NCBI GenBank assembly: GCA_037893225.1 | Contig: JAZGUH010000615.1 | Location: forward strand, 434,001 to 498,000 | Origin: Hippasteria phrygiana | Lineage: Eukaryota > Echinodermata > Asteroidea > Valvatida > Goniasteridae | Length of the DNA: 64,000 nt | Reading direction: 5' to 3' | Shown: positions 46,653 through 59,321 of the stretch, piece after piece | How the letters are laid out: the number at the start of each line of letters is the position of its first letter | Numbering within the stretch: the first letter of the stretch is position 1 | Program-made: the position numbers and the translations under genes | Notes under the pieces: generated by a model | The model's database searches: none | What the model was told of the DNA's origin: nothing | The model's input: only the letters and a program-made list of their open reading frames with translations

Positions 46653-46870
46653 TTCCCAAGGATGGTCGCCCGACCATCGCTGGAAATTATTTATTTTTAA
46701 TTCACTTTTCTTGACAATGACAGCACACCATGCCATGATTTCACAGGGTACTTGAGACGTTTGTTTTAATACTTATAGTCAAGTAAGGTATTTTCAAAAC
46801 AATTCAGCAGTTATATTTGTTAATGTTTGCAAATGTTGTATATTTCCTTTAAGGCTGTAAAAATTGTCAT
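46653..46870 (+). repeat. Dispersed repeat with CGATGGTCG palindrome, copy 2
   Basis: It starts with a near-palindrome CCAAGGATGGTCGCCCGACC, then ATCGCTGG, followed by TCAAGTAAGGTATTTT and AATGTTTGCAAATGTTGTAT, the inverse order of 15181-15400. Confidence 0.7.
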
Positions 46871-49189
46871 TTTCAAGTAATTATAACTTTAACCAAAAGT
46901 GTCCTTGCATCCTGTAGTCTGCTTTTTTCCCCCTTAAAAATTGGATTGATCTACTGCATGATATCACGCATGAATTCCATGCTATACAGTCGAACAAGGT
47001 CCTTGGGACTTTACAATTTACCTTGTTATAACAGGTAGCTTGTATTTAATATCAGTAATGGAAAACAAAGAAAAACAAAGACTCGGGACCTATTTTTTTC
47101 CTTGTTATAAGCAGGATGTTGTATTAACAGTGCTCTTATTATCAGCGTTCGACTGTACATCCTTGTGCAACGTAGATAGTATAGAACACATATTAAGGGT
47201 ACAAAAACCCCATATCGCTGTCACATGGCCGTGTAAACATGAGGGTTATTCCGTGTAGAAATCAGATTAATGATGAAAAGGGTAATCCGTTATCATGCTA
47301 GTTTCATGTAATCAGAACTGACAACAGCTTCGGGTTAATCATCTGACCGATTTCAATGCACTGTGAACACGCGAAATACTTTGATTCGCCTTCCGCGTAC
47401 ACACATGCATCTTCAGGAAACACGAAACTATCCACACGATACTTTGCACTAATGAAAATTGGGAGATTGCGCTGGGCACTCTATACACCCTGGGCCCTCT
47501 CAGCACAAAGGCTCTTGATGTGATGGGTCCTGCATGGGTCTGTAATGGGCAGGTGTGTCAATATTAGCCGCCAAGTATTGGCTGTGAATGCGAGGGAGAG
47601 AGACAAAATAGCCGAGCGAGTCTCTACGCGGAGTTCTCGTGGGGGAACGGGGGAAAAGTAGATTCAGAGAGCCGCCGACTCTAGGCTCCGTCCTACACAA
47701 TCAGCGTAAACACGGGTATCGGGTTATCGACGAGAAATTCATTTTGCAAGTAGTCGGAAGGAAGCCCTTCTGGGAACTAGACGCATGCATTGGGTGGGTG
47801 ATACGTACGGCACAAAGCCCCTCAGGCCACAAAGATCTTTACTGATCAAGAATCGCTAAGTAATGTAGATAGGCCGGCGTGTTGGCGTTGGGTGACTGTT
47901 TCCTGCATCTTAAGATTAGGCGATATCTTCTGACCCAGATAACTCTGAGATCATTGGCCAGACCAAGATAAAAAGCCTCATGAATAAAACCAAGACTCTT
48001 GTCAAGCGAAAGATAAAGAACAAGTACTCTTTAGCGTACGCGTAGACCTAAACTCGCAGAATGACTATATACCTGTCTTAAAGTATAAATTTCCATGATC
48101 CTAACAACTTGAAAATATATCCAGGTGGTCAAATCCCTATAGGCTGCATTACCATATTGAGTTTGCTGTTTGTCCTTCTGCAAAATCTTGTTAATACTTT
48201 GTTCAAGATAATTTTCCTAATATCCCTTTTTGCGTCAGAAGACCGCAAGGCACCTTCTTTTCTGTGTTTGTGAAGCTGCGTTTTCAACCAAAGTCTTACA
48301 CCATGACCAATTAATCAGCCAACCTGAACCTCAGATGAATATATTTTAAGGAAAGCCGTCGTTTTAAAATCTTGTCATGTTGACAAGAAATGTCTTGTTC
48401 CGTCATAGTGTAATTTTTCACAGGTTTTCTCTCGTCATTATGACAAGAACATTTCTTGTCATCAACTTGTTACTCCTGTGTTACTATGTTGTCCTATAAT
48501 AATAATCTTGTTATTATCTGGTCACGTTTTATTTCAGACATCACGTCATCAGTATTTACCTTAAATACAAAAATATAAATATATAATTATATAACCTCCA
48601 CAGGCCCACGTAAACAGTTTTTGACTGTACACTTTTACTAATTTGTAAACTAATTACCAGCTCTTTTCTTGAGCGGTCGATATTCTTGTTTTCACGTAAT
48701 CTCAATTTATACCAAGCCCATAGCCACGTGAGGCTGTACTTTACCGGTAGGCGTTTCAGTAGCAAGAGGGAATCTTCAGGGAAATCTTTTAGTGAAAGCC
48801 TCAAACATAACATGAGAACGAGAAGCAATCATCCCTTCAAGGTTGGTGATTTTACCAGGTGATTTACATTTAACCCATTAAACAGAAGGAGCGCATGCGC
48901 AAAGAATACGACGGCGTTTTCTTGTCCAAATATAAATGACAATCGTTTCTGTTAACTTCTTGCAATCTTGTCAGTATGACTCGAATGTCTTGGGCTCTTG
49001 GCAATAACGTATGACAAGATGCAATCTGGTCAACTTGACAAGAAATGTGCTGGCCTTGTTATCAGTGTAGGCAGGGACCTAAACACAATCAACAATTCAG
49101 TCCAGACGCCGGAACCGGGCCGCAGAGGTGAAAGGCGGGGAAAGTCAACCCGACACGCTCTTAGCCCAAAGTGCTGAACCGAGTGTCCT
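46871..49189. other. Gene-free region
   Basis: No coding feature was supported. It contains a TGACAAGA inverted repeat (48381-48461) with related words again at 48970-49050, TACCGGTA at 48742 and an NRF1-like GCGCATGCGCA at 48893. Confidence 0.5.
48381..48461. repeat. TGACAAGA inverted repeat
   Basis: TGACAAGAAATGTCTTGT at the left is mirrored by ACAAGAACATTTCTTGTCA at the right with one extra base. Similar words recur near 49010-49050 (ACTTGACAAGAAATGTGCTG). Confidence 0.75.
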
Positions 49190-49430
49190 GGGGCCAAATT
49201 CATGAAGCTGTTAAGCACAAAAATGTGCTTAGCATGCAAATGCTTCCTTGATAAAAACTGGATTACCAACCAGATTTCCATGTGTGGAATATTGCTTTTG
49301 ACTGGCATTCAGCTGTTGTTTGCTTAGCATGAAAATTACATGGACTTTTGGCTGGTAACCTGTTTTTTCTAAGCAAGACATTTTCATGCTCAGCAAATTT
49401 TTGTGCTTAACAGCTCTATGAAATTGGCCC
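49190..49430. repeat. GGGGCCAATTTCAT foldback element, copy 2
   Basis: GGGGCCAAATTCATGAAGCT at the left and AGCTCTATGAAATTGGCCC at the right. The internal order is inverted relative to 22173-22402, with about 90 percent similarity by eye. Confidence 0.92.
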
Positions 49431-49572
49431 AAGCTGTGTCCCAATATTCTACGAGATTGCGGTATGACCGGACCCTTCTTGAAAAGACGTGTTATCAACT
49501 ATCGAGTAATTTTTACGGTAACGCTAGTCTATACTAAATTATTTTATGCATTGCTTTAAGAGAAACATTTGC

Positions 49573-49670
49573 GAACCCAACCGAACCGAACCGAGCCGAA
49601 CCGAGCCGAACCGAGCCGAGCCGAACCGAACCGAACCGAACCGAGCCGAACCGAACCAAACCAAACCAAA
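49573..49670. repeat. (GAACC/GAGCC)n pentanucleotide repeat
   Basis: About twenty units of CCGAA with interspersed CCGAG, ending in CCAAA units. It reads as a repetitive Phe-Gly-Ser-Val-Arg-type frame on the minus strand, an artefact of the pentamer. Confidence 0.97.
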
Positions 49671-51269
49671 AACTTGTGTGATATATATTAATTGCTTGTG
49701 GATGGTCTCGGGTGATTTTGAATAGCACGTAAAATCTGCTCAGCATATTCTATTAACCAGCTCTGTATAATTGGGGTCGAGCTCATGGTTTGATTTCTTT
49801 ATGGTTACAGCCAAAGGCAACATTTTGACTACGCGAGATTTTGTTCTACGATGAATGAAAATATACAGAAAACTATACTATTGAGGCAAAATGTGTCTTT
49901 TGTTCCCGGCGGCGACATGTATGGGGAATATTTCCGAGTAGTAGACACCGATACATGCGTAAATGGCGCCGCCAACGTCAGAAGAGGCCTCACTTCACGA
50001 GCGGTCCCAGCTGCACTGCGCTCGTCGACCAAGCCACTGTAAAGTTGGTGTTTGGAGACGATAAATGATTACTCACAAATAATGACAATCACATTTCTGG
50101 AGAAAAAAGGAAATACCGAAAGACTTAACTTTCCGGACTAAAATCTTTAATGCCTGTAAACGTGGACAGGTCTTTCCCGCTGCCTAGACAGTAAATAGAT
50201 TGGAATGGAAACTTCCTGTCAAATAAAGCGCAGTACGAAAATCGGCGCGCACAAATTAGCTAAATCTGCGGTAGTGACCGTAAACCGTGCTGCTTCCCAA
50301 GTTGGCGCATGCAAAGATCAATTTTTCTACATGGTGATACTATACGGAGGCCGGTGTCAGGCGGAATACACGCGGGGCTTCGGGGTGCGTACTTCAGATC
50401 GCTTAATATCCTGTACCTAGGGAATTCATGGATAAAAGTCTCACTGGTCTCGGTGACAGGTAGATCCCATTCCAATCCATTGAAATTGCTCCCACGGCAA
50501 CACCTGCCTACGTTTTACTCGGCATTTCAGTCTGGTCACCGGAACACTCGTCCATGCATAACTGAAATGACACATTCAATGACGCCACAGGGTCGTTGTC
50601 ACCCGAGAAGCTACGGGCTGTCGGGAACAATTATGAAATACGAAACTGCTCTGTTACCTAGAAAGGATTGTGTCCAGAGACAGAATTTAACAATCGAGAT
50701 AATTGAAGTGGGCAGTGCGGAAGCAAGATCGATACATGTGCCATTTCCATGTACTGAAAAGTGAGTTTGAGCCTGAATTGTATGACGACCATGAGATGGA
50801 CTGGAAAAGTGCATGCATGGATCTCGGGACATCAATCATGGAAATAGGTTTCCAGTCGCCGGTATCTCCATTGGACCTAATTATATGCCAACCTTCATCA
50901 GACCTCATCATTGCATAAGAACAACAAACCGATTTGGATTTACAAATACGACTGTACGGCGCATGTGCAGGAGGCACATTTGAATAAACACATGGCGTAT
51001 ATAAGGAAATGGGGAACCTGGTACCCCAATTGAACTTTTCACTTTTCAAGCAGAGTGACCCAAAATGAAAATCAAAAATTGTTCAGATCACTAAAGGTTG
51101 AGCCTGAGATTTTATCCGGTATAAAAATACTATTTTCCCGTACAGTTTTAGACAGAACTTGTTTTCAATAAACTGCACCAGTACCCTCATCATGAAATGT
51201 ACAAATATATTTTAAGTGTCTAAAAGTGTCAGGAAAAAAAAATCATATTTTGTTTTACCCGATCACATC
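49671..51269. other. Gene-free region with overlapping open frames
   Basis: Frames at 50309-50764 (plus) and 50687-51049 (minus) are long for chance but overlap each other, show no motif I know and are AT/GC balanced. An undetected exon here is possible. No splice-supported model could be built. Confidence 0.4.
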
Positions 51270-51435
51270 AATCGGAACTTTTCACTTTTTACGGCAAATT
51301 TATCAACAATAAAGCAAAAACCTTCACGGATAAGTAAACGTGGAGACAGAGATCTCTGTCTCCACGTTTACTTATCCGTGAAGGTTTTTGCTTTATTGTT
51401 GATAAATTTGCCGTAAAAAGTGAAAAGTTCCGATT
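51270..51435. repeat. Perfect 166-bp palindrome, no spacer
   Basis: Two 83-bp arms are exact reverse complements, meeting at AGAGATCTCT (centre between 51352 and 51353). The outer ends are AATCGGAACTTTTCAC and its complement. Both strands therefore read the same, and identical peptides appear on each. No mismatch was found on base-by-base comparison. Confidence 0.95.
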
Positions 51436-51579
51436 TGGTTTATATACCAGTTTCCATATTGACTTGTGCACAAAATCGAACAATGTTTATTCAAAAGTCC
51501 TACTGCGCACGCGCCGTACAGTCGTATTTATTCAGATTTGGCTTATCACTGCTCTGTACTGTACTGCTTCGCTTGGCTA

Positions 51580-51704
51580 TTAGCCTTTTAGAGGTATGGT
51601 GGACACAATAGGAGGGCGCTATTTGATTTGGGTATAAATACAAAGGTTTTACCCAAATCAAATAGGGCCCTCCTATTGTGTCCGCCATACCTCTAAAAGG
51701 CTAA
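51580..51704. repeat. Foldback element TTAGCCTTTTAGAGGTATGG
   Basis: Arms of about 55 bp (TTAGCCTTTTAGAGGTATGG, then TGGACACAATAGGAGGG, GATTTGGGTA) are mirrored with two or three differences around a spacer of about 14 bases. It lies 145 bases from the perfect palindrome. Confidence 0.93.
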
Positions 51705-53334
51705 TTGATTTACGTTTATAAATGTATGCATGTATGCACGTAGTAAGGCACCGCGAGGATCGGTGCACGTTTTATATTGGGCTTCTGGAGTGACACACTT
51801 TGCCTTTTTAAATATTGATCAAGCCCAGCTCCAGAAAAAAAATGGGGAAAGTTGGGCTGATACGCGGGCCACTTAGCCGTTACCCGGTGTGATATGAGTC
51901 TATACTACATAGATAGTTACTCTGAACGAAGCCATCAAATTTACATTTACATTTAAGACAGCAAATATATTTTAATCCAAACAAACTTCGAGAGTGTAAA
52001 TCAACAGCAATATTCTAGGTCACCTGCTGATTTATTAAATAAGACGTGGAGATCCACCGTAAAATAGGGGAACTTTGGCATGCAGGGTTACTTTGGCAGG
52101 TACGGGCCACCGTCATTACAGCGCATAGCACTGAATGTGGGAAAGTATCGAGTATCGAATAATTTGGTACGAATGGAATATGAAAAAAACCTTCGTTTTT
52201 AATAATGTGGTTCATTTTTCATATACCAAAATAAATTGATATAACCGACGCAATCAAGATACGCATTAATGCTGTAATGTCCGTGTTCTGGCTAAACATT
52301 TCAATTCCATGGATTTCCGCAAAGAAAACGAATAATGGGGAAAAGTATATTTTGTAAACAACAAACAAACGCTTACAACACTCTGCAATCTATTTGGTCG
52401 CAACTTCATGCGCGAGAATTGCCCGAAATACTGTAAGAATAGGAGCGTCCCACTCTTTTGCACAATTTGAAATATGTTTGATACCGGTACTTATCTTTAT
52501 TTCTTTGTGGAATCTTTCATTAGAAAGCGAATAAATAAATAAATGCTAACAAATTAGGTGTTCAATTTGAACAAAGTTTTGTCTTGTTTGTAACCAACTT
52601 TGCGACCCGAAAAGAGATCAAAATCAATATTCGTCTCGTCCAAATCGAACATACTTTATCGCTCGATTGTAATCGTATTTCCAACGTCAATAGTTTTAGG
52701 ATACTAGCACATGTACTTATATTCATGGCCATGCATACAAGTAGGCCTACTCCTTTTCAAATTTGTTCATCAGAACTTTTTCTGTTCTCCAATTTGTTTT
52801 TTTTAAGAAAAACATGTTTATGTACAGGCCTACATAGAGCCCTGGGTAACAGAATTCCCAAGTCACTTTATGTTCTCCCGTAAAGTCATATACAGCCCAC
52901 ACAACTCGCGTGAAAGCGACACAGAAAGGGGGAAAGCAATAATTGTCGCCCTCAAGGGCGACAGATTTTTTTCCGGTCTTGTGTTGTTTCATGTGTCAGA
53001 GCTGTGGGATATGTTTGTTATGCTCTGTCAAGTCTTTGTCACCCATGAATAGCTGCTACTGCTGTCTTTCAAATTAGTGACTTGGGCCTTGTGGTCAAAA
53101 CACCGTTTATTGACATCAAAATGGAAGCAATTATAAGTTTGCCCGTGGTACCAGTGGAAAGCCTTCATGAAAAAAAAGGCAGGTCCTATATTTTCAGCTG
53201 ATTCACCTCAAACTGATCGAAATGGAGAGCAAATTGGCTTATATGTGAAGATTGTTTTTGTTGAAAAACATCATCCCTCATGGCTACAGAGTACGCGAAG
53301 CCTGACGTCAGTTGCACAACTAGCTCCAAACAAA
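51705..53334. other. Gene-free region
   Basis: AT-rich. Holds TACCGGTA (52482) and TAGGCCTA (52742). No gene or repeat with another copy was recognised. Confidence 0.5.
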
Positions 53335-53520
53335 TGGAGCCCGAGCGAAACCGACACAAGAGGCTTGTGCATGCAGCCAAGCGTAACATACACAATCATC
53401 CAACAATGGATTGAAAATGCAGAGATTGCATGTAATAGACGTCATCCGGCCTGGTAATAATTTTTTTGGGGGGGGGGGGGGGGGGGGCGTCTATAGACGT
53501 CATCCGGCTTCAAAGGGTCA
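53335..53520. mobile_element. piggyBac-like MITE, diverged partial copy 3
   Basis: AATCATCCAACAATGGATTG and GACGTCATCCGGCCTGGT match copies at 30514 and 38600. The interior is interrupted by a G run (53468-53487), and the end reads ATAGACGTCATCCGGC, then AAAGGGT. Confidence 0.65.
53468..53487. repeat. Poly-G run
   Basis: Twenty consecutive G inside the MITE copy. Length is likely unstable. Confidence 0.97.
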
Positions 53521-56500
53521 ACCAGTCATGCAAACACATCGACACAAAATAACTAGAGTATTCTGGTTCCAAACATTGTATTGACGTCTCACTTCGGTAC
53601 TCTATTCCGATTCATTGCATGTACATACTTGTTCACCCCCTGATAATTCACGTTTAACATCCGATCAATCATTTAACATTAATGATGTACAAACATCATA
53701 ATGCTACATACAAGGTTATCAATGACCATACAACAAATTAATCTGTCTACTAAAGTGACTGATTACACCCGTACTTTGAAAATAATCATTTTTTGAAAGA
53801 AATTTATGATCATGCATCCCTCCTGTCAGTGTAATGTACCGGCAGACCGGCAGTGTAGTGTACCGGCAGACCGGATATTCTGTCTTCATCCAGGATATGT
53901 CTCCCGTTGTTTTAAATAAATTAGAACCCCAGCTGTATTCTTTGTTTGTTTTTTATGGCAAAAACTCGAAAAATCATATCGAATTTATATCAGTCAGTCC
54001 GGTGCCTTTTCAGTCAAGAAAAATATCCCCTCTACCTTTCTGCGTGCACTGAAGAAAACTGTGGTGATAAATATTATCAATACAATATGCTACATAATTA
54101 TATTGATGTATAGTTCAATCCGACATGGTGTTTATTTAGCACCGTAGATTTGCCACCTGCCCCGATCGCAGACCGTCTACAACAACTTACCGATTTGTTC
54201 CGACCACGTGCTTATGATCTATGGGAATCACAAAAATGTGATACAAATTGGTTCATCTTCTTTAGAAATTCCTGTTCGTGTACATGGGATGAACCATATT
54301 AATGGGATAAATCTTGATTCGTAAACACAAGCCATTGGTAGTTTTATGAGAATTTAACTTACTTGAGAATGGGTCTTGCTCGAGGTCAAGGGTCATCGTC
54401 TCCAAAGTTGATCCATCTCCAATTTGGTAATGCTCCGTTTACTTGACGTTTTAATGCCACGTGTTGATGTCATGGATTTTAATCCATTACAAAAGATTTA
54501 CTTCAGGTCAGGCCAGAAACCTAGTCACGTGTAAGCCTCCGGTGTTGCATGCGGTATAATCCTCAATGACTTTTACCTGCCAATGAATAAGGTAGCCACG
54601 TCACATGACTAAAACCCATGCATTTTTTGAAGCAATGGTTATTTAGACTGCAATATCATGATTTTTTGTTATATCCTACATCTCTCAAAAAACACTACAA
54701 CTTATAAAATGATGTAAGTTAACACATGAGAAACAGTAATGCTACACATCTGCCTAACTTCAGCTAAAGTGCACGCATGTTATAAGTTCAGGAAATAACG
54801 TGAGCTGGCCTGATGGTTGAATTAGCCTTCACCTTCAAAAAATAATGTTAGATAATCAGTAATTGTTCCAAATATTCAGCTCCACAATATGAGGGAACTT
54901 ATAGAGTATCGCTGGCATTAACTTTGACTGAAAAGGAATCGATTGTAGCCTATTCAGTCTCGTGTCAAAGGTAAGGGATTTTAAATCACAACCATAATTT
55001 GCCTTATGAATATAAAAATGTGCATTATTGAACAAAAACTGCAGTAACCCCCTAGAATTGCTACAACGAACCTGGAAATTATATCTTTAATATATGCCTC
55101 GTTTGAGCCATACCAAGCTTACGGAGTCCAGAAAAAAAGTCGTAGGGGCCTTGGCCTACTGGTCGTACTCGTACACTCACAAACCAAAAATCCCTTTTCT
55201 TTACTTGACCTTGGCTCACGTCTATGGCGACTTGACAACTAAACCCTATACAGTCTAGAACTCTTTTATCACCATAAAATGAAAACAACAGCCCGGAAAT
55301 CCGGGGTTACAAATTGTACTTGCGAATCAATTCTCCTTGCAGTTAGGTTTTTTACAGTCAGCTTGCATTATAGTCGGGTTTCTTTGCATCAGTACACTCG
55401 ACAATAATGTACTAGTCTGTGGTTGCCAGATTTTGGATTAGGCGGTAACCAGCAAGTTCAATCGTCTGCACGTGTTTGTGAACGTACATTGTAAACTGTA
55501 AGAGCTATAGAGCGCCACCTATCACATATTGCACTTTATATTTTATTTGTATAAGACATTTTTTACAAAATATCCACAACCTTAAGTTGAAGCACGGACA
55601 TAGACAATCGTTATAAGTGGATACGTGTGTGTGTGTCATTCACAGGTACGTTCACCAAATTATTTTGAAAAAATAAACAAACAAACAAACAAACAAACAA
55701 ACAAACAAACAAATAAAACAGGACGAGAAGTCAACCCATATATCTTTGCCCTCTCTCACCTTCCTGTGCCGGTAGTGGCGTTGAGAGGTCCAACAACTTC
55801 GCTGGGTAGCCTGGAGGGATTTATTCTTCAAGTTCAGGGGACAATTAATGGTTTTTTTTTTCACTAAGCAGTTTTAACTTGAGGAAAGTTTTGAAGTCTT
55901 CATTCGGGGATGATTTTTTAATGACTGAGTTAGGTAAGTATTGTTTTATATGCGGCAGTGGACTAATGTATACAAGTTAAACTTAAAGGATTTGTTTGCA
56001 TTTTTGTATCTTAAAAACAGCAATTAAAATGACATCGCGTTTGCGAGTTAGGGAGTGGAAGTGTATCTCCCGGGTTTGCCATGGACGGGGTCGGGGATGC
56101 TTGTACGGTGACCACAAAATTCAACGCTATAATTGCAGACCGTCGAGTGGGCCATTTAAGAGAATTTAAAAATAACTCACTAGGTTGGTTTTTTGCAGAC
56201 TTACACTCATTGCAAATTCACACATGAGTGTGTGCTTACATAAACTGGGATCAAAACACGGGGAGGCCACCTGCTTTTTGTTGAAATGTGAAAAAGGAAT
56301 CTCCAAATAATTTCACCTTGTTGATAAAAAACAACAGATCCCCAGAATATGGTGGGAAATTAATGTTATAATTTTTGATGGCTTGACATATTAAAATAAT
56401 TTCGATTTCCAATTTTTACCTTTGTTGCAAATTTGGTATTTTTAACGGAGAAAACCCGAACAATTTTAAAGAGTCAAACATGATTGGGGAAAAGTCAACT

Positions 56501-59240
56501 GTCAAAAACGACCTCATTTCCATTTTCCATTTTTCAAGATTTTGTTATGATTCCGTTTGCCTTTTATAAATTTTGGAGATGGAAAGACATCACGAAACTT
56601 TCAAGCAGTGGCAAAACTGCCTGATGTCAACAACAGCGCCCTCTTTCATTACATGAACTATTTTCTAGAATTAAGATTTGTCAACCTCGTCCCCATGGCG
56701 ATCGAGACGCACTCTAGAACGTAGTTGAAAGTAGAGCCTGAGAAAGAGGTTTGATTTTAGAAAAACAGTTTTTTTTATATTCTGTACTGTGCATTATCTT
56801 TCCACCCACCCTCATTTCCACACCTGCAAGCACATGGTATTTCCTTTAACGGGGCAATTTTGTGGAAACAAAAACCATCAAGATATTCGCATCAGGTAGG
56901 TTTGTACCTCTGCGATTTTATGTGCAAAAACTGCGACTAGAAAGTTCCTTTAAGGAATTACGATCCTTTAATGAATGTGTTCTACAGATGTACCACGTGA
57001 TTGATTTTCTGTAAGTTGATTGGCTATTACCGTAATATTTACAGATTTGCTCGACTGTCACCGAGAAAGGCAGATCACTTCTCTCTCATGCTCAAAGTAA
57101 GTCATGTGTTTGGCATTTATTGTGCCTTTTTATGTCCAGTTTGGTAGCATTTGGTTTTTTTTTTTATATTTGGGATATTTTGCATGATTCATGTACGGTA
57201 TCAATGAGGTGAGTTAAACAGCAATCTCTGGAAACTATATTTTTAACGGTGCACGGAATATTGGTCATGCCTGCCCAATATCCGGACATGCTTACAGTTA
57301 CTTATTGTTGTGAGAAAGCAAAAACTAGGGGCCTACGCGCCGAATAAATTACGGCTAGCTATGCTTGAAAAATATTTTTTTTAAACCTTCAGGACCTTAA
57401 AGGTTTTATATAGCTTTGGTAATGATCTCTTTTTTGGTTACAGTTCCAATCCAAAGCCGCTAGATAGCCCTTCTTTAGGGGCCTAACTGTAGTGTTTATA
57501 GTGTTACACAAAGATAGGCAGATTCACGCGAACCGTCGTTGGCGGTGCTATTTGCGGAACTGATTTTCTGTCGCGCGCTGTGACCGGCCGAAAGTTCGTC
57601 TACTTCCGACCGTACTCGTGAAAAACGCATATGCGGAGTAATTACTATTTCCTGGTTACGGTGATGAGGCTTAAAAGTTTTTCTGGTAGCCATTTTATTG
57701 ATCAGGGATTTCTGCAGTCGAAAAAGAAAAATCAACGACGTCATAAGACCTTTCCTTGTTTAAATACGGCCAGCTGAATTTCGGTAAATTTTGACGATTT
57801 CCTTGTCTAACTTTGAGGGTAAAATTCTAACATAAGGGGTAATCTGCAGATGTTCTAGTGACTAATTCAGTAATTGGATACACCACATTGTGTTCATCTT
57901 AAAAACATTCAGTCACTCGACAACAACTGTTCCGGATAAACGGTACAAATCGCGCGAAAAAATTACTGGGGGCGAAATAAAAAATAATAATTTGCCGGTA
58001 TCGGCAATTTGACTTGAAGAATCGGGGTATCACGCACGGGTGGAATTTGATATTCAATGCAATTTTATAAAACAGGACAAACCAAATTATTTTGTTCGTT
58101 TTGTTGATTTGTGCAATAATGCATGCATTCATAATGCGAAAAACATTAGTTCAGAGGCTGCACGATACTTACTGCGCCGTGTGTATACGTCTGCCAGCCA
58201 GCTGCATATGGCCTGGGACTATTTGACGGAACGCGGGCCATGACGTATAGAGATTCGATTTACACATTGCGCGGGCACTGTAGAAGCAGCGTGCCAACGT
58301 GCAACAAAATTCTCACTACATTCCGTAGACTGCGTTCCATAGATATGTTCTAGTCCGTGATGATCCAGTGTACTTTTGTGTGTGTGTACGTGCACTGTAT
58401 ATATCTCCGAGGACAAGAGAAGAAAGGAAACACAAAGAAACCTTTCAGTCCTCGAACGTAGAGTCTTTTGTTGAAATCGGTCCTCGAACGTAAGGATACG
58501 TGCTTAGTCTATGGGGGTTGGTTATATTAAAGGAACAATAGGAAACACAAAGCATTGTCCTCGGACGTATTGGGGAAGTACGACTGTGTGTGCGTGTGTG
58601 TGTGTGTGAACATGTACGTATGTAGCATGAACTACGATAAATTCAAGACTGAATGTAAAGTCTATTGGAAAACAGTTGTTTGCGTATTCGGTGAGCGCGA
58701 ACACGCGCTGTAGTATTCCTGTCGATGCTTGGGATTCATGCGTGAGATAAGCTTATATTTTCGTTTTATTTAATCATTTATTGGCGAATAATTGTTGTGT
58801 TTGTTAATTGTAAATTATTTTTGTATTCCTAACAAATTGATGAAAAAAAAATGAGGCAATCGATACATGCAGAGAGCAAGTTTCCTTGATACATGTACAG
58901 GTACGGTATGTAGTTAATGCGTCACAACTTTTTAGGCTGAAATTGTACACCAAATGACCAAAAATTTAAATCAACAAAACTCCGTAACTTTGCATAGGGT
59001 TACCCTATCATGACCAATGACCCCTCATTTTATTTCTAAATTTTTACTCTTTCCAGTGATATAACATTGAAAAGAATTGAAGCAACTTAAAATTTTCATG
59101 AATCTGCCTAAGAAAGATGATTTAGGAAAAACGCAGTGGCAATTTTTACGGCAGCCGTAACACAAGTTTCAAATGCTATTGTTACGGCACAATGCGAACA
59201 TATATCAGATTTAGAACTAGGCCTACCCATCCTGCCAGAG
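53521..59240. other. Gene-free region
   Basis: No gene could be supported. 53838-53875 has a short tandem GTGTACCGGCAGACCGG. An (AAAC)n run is at 55675. The minus-strand frame at 57496-57744 contains AAAATGGCTACC, a fair start context, then 64 codons, and could be a first exon, but nothing confirms it. 58380-58620 holds GT-rich runs. Confidence 0.45.
55675..55712. repeat. (AAAC)n microsatellite
   Basis: About nine consecutive AAAC tetramers ending in AAATAAAACA. Confidence 0.95.
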
Positions 59241-59321
59241 TACTCTGGTAGCTCAATTGGTACAGCGTTGGTTTTGATAGCTAGAGGACCCTGGCTCGAA
59301 TCCATGCCACGTTGTCCGATT
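59241..59321 (+). mobile_element. tRNA-like sequence (SINE head or tRNA pseudogene)
   Basis: TAGCTCAATTGGTACAGCG (A box, D-arm) and GGCTCGAATCCATGCC (B box, T-arm) are spaced as in a tRNA. The anticodon arm GTTGGTTTTGATAGCTAG does not pair well and the acceptor stem is poor, so an active tRNA gene is unlikely. It is followed by an A run. Confidence 0.65.

Noticed and set aside
49534..49746. Minus-strand frame rich in Phe-Gly-Ser-Val-Arg repeats
   Set aside because: It is the translation of the CCGAA pentamer microsatellite, not a protein.
51216..51483. Identical peptides encoded on both strands
   Set aside because: They arise because the DNA is a perfect palindrome. No motif or coding bias.
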